NCBI GenBank assembly: GCA_046295175.1
Contig: JBKBNY010000001.1
Span: 1,116,001-1,180,000 of the forward strand
Direction of reading: 5' to 3'
Length of the DNA stretch: 64,000 nucleotides
Source of the DNA: JALOLV01 sp046295175
GTDB lineage: Bacteria > Bacteroidota > Bacteroidia > Cytophagales > Spirosomataceae
The translations under genes and the position numbers were made by a program. Positions 60,697-64,000 of this stretch are shown one piece after another. The notes under the pieces were generated by a model. That model made no database searches. It worked only from the letters and a program-made list of their open reading frames with translations, and was not told the origin of the DNA. Position 1 is the first letter of the stretch. Each line of letters begins with the position of its first letter.

Positions 60697-62475
60697 ATGA
60701 GATTATCATTTCTATTTCTGTTTTTTATTTCGATTCAACTCCACGCACAAAAAGTAGCGTGCCATTCACACAACGATTATGTGCATCCTGTGCCGTTTTG
60801 GATGGCGTATTCGGCTGGGGCAAAATCTATCGAAGCTGATGTGTTTTTGGTCAATGACAACTTGGTTGTGGCTCATACCGTGCGAGAAATCGAAGCCAGT
60901 AAAACTTTCCGAAAACTATATCTTGAGCCAATCAATGGACTTTTGAGTAGTAATTTTGATAGTTTCGACGAATTACAACTACTCGTCGATATAAAAACCG
61001 AACCCCGAACCACCCTCAATAAGATTATCCAAGAAATCAATCAGTTTCCGCTCATTCTCCGAAAAATACAAGAGAGCAATCATAAATTCCGAATCGTCAT
61101 TTCGGGCAATCGCCCAAAAGATTATGGCAGCTATCCAGATTTTATATTGTTCGACCATCAACAACTCGAAGACCTCGAAAAAACCAATCTAAACAAAGTG
61201 GGTTTGGTGAGTTTTTCGTTTCAGAAATTCTCAAAATGGAATGGCAAAGGCCGAATCATAGACCCCGAAATGAAAGCATTGCAGGATGTCATCAATAAAG
61301 TACATTCATTAGGAAAACCCGTTCGTTTTTGGGCAACGCCCGATTCTAAAACAACTTGGTTTAGTTTGGCACAGATGGGGGTCGATTATGTAAATACCGA
61401 TAACCCTTTCGGATGTATCAGTTATCTCAATTCGCTCGATAGCAATCTGGTAGCCGCAGATTTTGGGCAAATCCCTCAAAATATACTCCCAAAAGTAAAA
61501 TCTTCGCCCCAAAACATCATCTTGATGATTGGCGATGGCAATGGTTTGGCTCAGATTTCGGCTGGATATTTGGCAAATGGTCAACGCCTCAATATGGCTC
61601 GTATCAAGAATGTTGGATTTCTCAGCACACAATCGGCGGATGATTTTACGACCGACTCAGCCGCAGGCGGAACTGCTCTGGCAACTGGTAAAAAAACTAA
61701 AAATCGCTATATCGGACTCGACCCAAGCGGACAGAAACTCACCAATATTTTTGAGATTCTGAGTACTCAAAAAGGTTATAACACAGGTATCGTCACGACC
61801 GATGAACTCACGGGGGCTACCCCAGGCTCTTTTTACGGACACACCAACGACAGAGCCAATACTCAAGACCTAAAAAAGGATTTTCTGAAAAGCTCGGTCA
61901 ACGTTTTTACCAGCGGCGGTAGTGCGAGATTTGATAGTTTAGATTGGGTAAAAAATGAACGTAAAATGCTAAAATCTGTCGGTGAAATTGGGTCGGCAAA
62001 TGATAACAGGATTGGTTATTTGGGAGCAACTAAAGGTATGCCATACATTGCCAAAAACAGAGGTAATTTCTTGCCGCAAGCTACTCAGCAAACGCTCGAT
62101 TATCTTACTCAAAAGAAAAAACCGTTTATGCTGATGGTTGAGAATGGACACATAGATAATGCCGGACACGACAATTTTGCACAGGGGATTGTAAGCGAGG
62201 AAATTGATTTCGACCAAGCTATCGGTATAGCAATGCGTTATGTAGATTTGCACCCCGAAACACTGCTTGTGATTACAGCCGACCACGAAACAGGTGGGGT
62301 GACGATTCCGCACGGCACTAAAAATCAGATGGAATTACAGTTTCATTCTGACGACCACAGCGGTATTCTTGTACCGATTTTTGCCTACGGACGTGGAGCC
62401 GAGTTATTCAGTGGTATTGATGATAATACGTCGGTATTCAAAAAGATTTTGCATTTGCTCAAAATAAAAGAATGA
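60697..62475 (+). CDS. AIM6-like phosphodiesterase domain fused to alkaline phosphatase
   Basis: 592 residues from ATG 60697; a TTG nine codons upstream is possible but less likely. Signal peptide MRLSFLFLFFISIQLHAQ. The N-terminal ~245 residues match AIM6/GDPD-like TIM barrels: HSHNDYVHPVPF, AKSIEADVFLVNDNLVVAHT, DELQLLVDIKTEP. The C-terminal domain is alkaline phosphatase: NIILMIGDGNGLAQISAG, the Ser nucleophile in FTTDSAAGGTALATG, ENGHIDNAGHDN, VITADHETGG and SDDHSGILVPIFA. Together they could cleave a phosphodiester and then remove the remaining phosphate (inference). It ends at a bidirectional terminator. Confidence 0.88.
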   Translation: MRLSFLFLFFISIQLHAQKVACHSHNDYVHPVPFWMAYSAGAKSIEADVFLVNDNLVVAHTVREIEASKTFRKLYLEPINGLLSSNFDSFDELQLLVDIKTEPRTTLNKIIQEINQFPLILRKIQESNHKFRIVISGNRPKDYGSYPDFILFDHQQLEDLEKTNLNKVGLVSFSFQKFSKWNGKGRIIDPEMKALQDVINKVHSLGKPVRFWATPDSKTTWFSLAQMGVDYVNTDNPFGCISYLNSLDSNLVAADFGQIPQNILPKVKSSPQNIILMIGDGNGLAQISAGYLANGQRLNMARIKNVGFLSTQSADDFTTDSAAGGTALATGKKTKNRYIGLDPSGQKLTNIFEILSTQKGYNTGIVTTDELTGATPGSFYGHTNDRANTQDLKKDFLKSSVNVFTSGGSARFDSLDWVKNERKMLKSVGEIGSANDNRIGYLGATKGMPYIAKNRGNFLPQATQQTLDYLTQKKKPFMLMVENGHIDNAGHDNFAQGIVSEEIDFDQAIGIAMRYVDLHPETLLVITADHETGGVTIPHGTKNQMELQFHSDDHSGILVPIFAYGRGAELFSGIDDNTSVFKKILHLLKIKE

Positions 62476-62491
62476 GGTTATCCTATTAAAT

Positions 62492-62525
62492 ATAAATCCC
62501 TACTGGAAAACCAGCAGGGATTTAT
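62492..62525. terminator. Bidirectional terminator
   Basis: ATAAATCCCTACTGG and CCAGCAGGGATTTAT pair with one mismatch around AAAA, between the convergent phosphatase and endonuclease-family genes. Confidence 0.9.
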
Positions 62526-62543
62526 AATCTAATCAAGAAAAAA

Positions 62544-64000
62544 TCAATTACATCCGCCTATTTCGGCTTTAAATATTGTTCCGCTTTCTGCTTTAAAACC
62601 AGCATTTAATTCGACTGCTTTGGCTTGGTAAGTCGCATTGGCAGTACCCGTTACAGCATTAGTCGCTACGATTTTACCCGCAGTGCTTGATGCTTGCTTC
62701 GTAACCGTTCCCGAAGAATAATCATCTGCTGGGCTTACTAAAGTTACCAGAGTCGAGCATGGCGATGATTCTGTTAGATTAAATCTCAACATAACAGAAT
62801 AATGGTCTGATGTCGTTGAGCCGTAGCTTGTTAGGTAGTTTTCGGCATTACTAACTCTGGCCGAACCTGCAACATAATTTGAAGTCAACTCATTCGATGC
62901 GATTACGTGGTCTATCATATCACTGAAACTAACTGTACTCTTCAAGCCTGCATCGCTCAACGCCCTGGTGTGCATATTAAATCTGGTAGGGTCATTGTTA
63001 TAGGCGACATAACTCGTTTCGTTGTTAGGGACACCTGCGGTGGTAGCGACCGTAAAATCAAGGTCGTCGTTAAAGTCTCCGAGCATGATTATCGGCAAAT
63101 TGGCAAATCTGGCATTTAGTGTATCTCTTAATGCTTCGACATCAAACTTCCTCATATTATAACGACTTAGTGCTTCTGTTGGATTCGTACTCGTATTTGC
63201 TCTTGCATGAACACCTACAAACATAATTCTTTTTGATGGGCTATTCGGGATATTGACATCAGCAGTCAATGTAAACGGCAATCTTCCAGAAGCCCAAAAA
63301 CGAGTTTTATCGGCATCAGGGTAGCTATTGAGTAGGTTCGGGGTTTGGCTCGCATCTAAAGAGTCATCGATTGCTTCAAAGATATGTCTTGTCGTAACAT
63401 TACTAAAAAGTGCCGTTTTATATAGGAAACAAACTCGCTGCCCGCTTACATTATCATTATTAGAAAGCCTCGAACTACAAACTCCTGTATATGCAAAGCC
63501 TTCTGTGTTAAGTTCTGATACTAATGTATTGAATGCCGTTAGGTTTGCAATCTCATTCAGGTTAAAAATATCAGCATTTATCGTTTTTATAACCGTCTTT
63601 GCATTTTCTTTTTGGAGGGTTTCATCGGTAGGGCCAAATCCACTACCCGTAGCTCCAAACCATTCGATATTCCAGCAAGCCACATCCAAAGTACCATCGG
63701 CATCAAAGGTGTCATCTGTACTACCCGGAGCAGGGTCGCCAGTTCTAACAATATCAGTTGTGAGTCTTGCCAAAACCTGAGACGAAGTATTAAATCTACC
63801 TGCAATACCTGTCACATACCCTGTACCAGCAGTAATCGACGTCCCGACAAGTGGATTAACATATCCTGCCGAATTCGCCTGTTGAGTGATTCGTACCTGC
63901 ACTGGCACAAAACTGTAATTGGTTTGTGCTGCAAAAGTTGTAGTCTGTATATTTACGTCGTTGATTCTTACCAGCAAACCCTCGTTTTGAAGAATCTCTG
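62544..64000 (-). CDS. Secreted endonuclease/exonuclease/phosphatase-family protein (partial)
   Basis: The frame is open through the window edge, so the N-terminus is missing; the apparent start at 63977 is internal, since EILQNEGLLVRINDV reads continuously. At least 485 residues are visible. The EEP fold (PF03372) starts LDVACWNIEWFGATGSGFG and contains IKTINADIFNLNEIANLTAF, the metal site MLGDFNDDLDF, and the C-terminal SDHYSVML with the catalytic Asp-His. After it comes a 3-coathanger-type C-terminal stack (VTGTANATYQAKAVELNAGF, ESGTIFKAEIGGC) typical of secreted Bacteroidota proteins. Substrate may be DNA or a phosphodiester; unknown. Confidence 0.87.
   Translation of the reverse strand, partial: EILQNEGLLVRINDVNIQTTTFAAQTNYSFVPVQVRITQQANSAGYVNPLVGTSITAGTGYVTGIAGRFNTSSQVLARLTTDIVRTGDPAPGSTDDTFDADGTLDVACWNIEWFGATGSGFGPTDETLQKENAKTVIKTINADIFNLNEIANLTAFNTLVSELNTEGFAYTGVCSSRLSNNDNVSGQRVCFLYKTALFSNVTTRHIFEAIDDSLDASQTPNLLNSYPDADKTRFWASGRLPFTLTADVNIPNSPSKRIMFVGVHARANTSTNPTEALSRYNMRKFDVEALRDTLNARFANLPIIMLGDFNDDLDFTVATTAGVPNNETSYVAYNNDPTRFNMHTRALSDAGLKSTVSFSDMIDHVIASNELTSNYVAGSARVSNAENYLTSYGSTTSDHYSVMLRFNLTESSPCSTLVTLVSPADDYSSGTVTKQASSTAGKIVATNAVTGTANATYQAKAVELNAGFKAESGTIFKAEIGGCN

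Overview
The window reads as chromosomal DNA of a Bacteroidota species, most likely order Cytophagales (Spirosomaceae/Cytophagaceae-like; inferred from gene content only). The signs are a SusC/SusD pair, Crp/Fnr regulators of the short Bacteroidota type, TAnnTTTG promoter -7 boxes, few Shine-Dalgarno sites, 3-coathanger and SdrD-B secreted proteins, low GC and many intergenic hairpins. Most of it is ordinary housekeeping and accessory sequence in one- to four-gene units. No transposase, integrase, prophage or CRISPR array was seen.

Left part (1-11,000): a 5'-damaged recX; a secreted SUMF1-fold gene that appears to have been inserted between recX and a convergent BamA-like porin gene, because the recX 3' end is duplicated on its far side; a Zn-peptidase/rfaE2 pair; a peroxiredoxin; acyl-CoA and aldehyde dehydrogenases; a LOG protein; and an unrecognised secreted protein. 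At 11,167-14,989 lies a tight four-gene operon: type III polyketide synthase, methyltransferase, FAD oxidoreductase and UbiA-type prenyltransferase. This looks like a phenolic-lipid or alkylquinone pathway with an added prenylation step.

15,009-24,869 is a stress-type island: SRPBCC protein, two Crp/Fnr regulators, TetR regulator, DUF2834-like and other small membrane proteins, LysE exporter, two tandem YHS-domain proteins, DoxX, ATP-grasp, GNAT, DM13 lipoprotein, porin-like protein, YceI and DinB. Three of its transcription units share one promoter architecture (YTGTC-N6-CCGACAA, then exactly 20 bp, then a -7 box), which suggests one regulon; a fourth unit has a weaker version.

The most striking element is at 25,720-26,529 on the minus strand: a tRNA-Leu(UAA) gene interrupted in its anticodon loop, between U34 and A35, by a ~724-nt group I intron. 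This is the site used by the classical cyanobacterial/plastid intron. The intron carries an HNH homing-endonuclease gene broken by one in-frame TAA just before the HNH motif. An intact tRNA-Gly(GCC) lies directly upstream.

Right part (26,900-64,000): ahcY, an RsmI-like methylase with a sensor kinase, hemA, an SdrD-B protein, fabD, a DUF4180 protein, a GH43 enzyme, a PQQ-dehydrogenase-like cytochrome c, a sugar isomerase, a STAND NTPase with nearly identical 144-bp TPR repeats followed by a hicBA module, a serine hydrolase, methylmalonyl-CoA mutase, a nitroreductase/pseudo-receiver/thioredoxin operon, pirin, a Crp/Fnr regulator, susD/susC, an AIM6-like/alkaline-phosphatase fusion, and an endonuclease-family protein cut by the window edge. 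Intergenic regions hold several families of hairpins and dispersed repeats, some of them likely bidirectional terminators.
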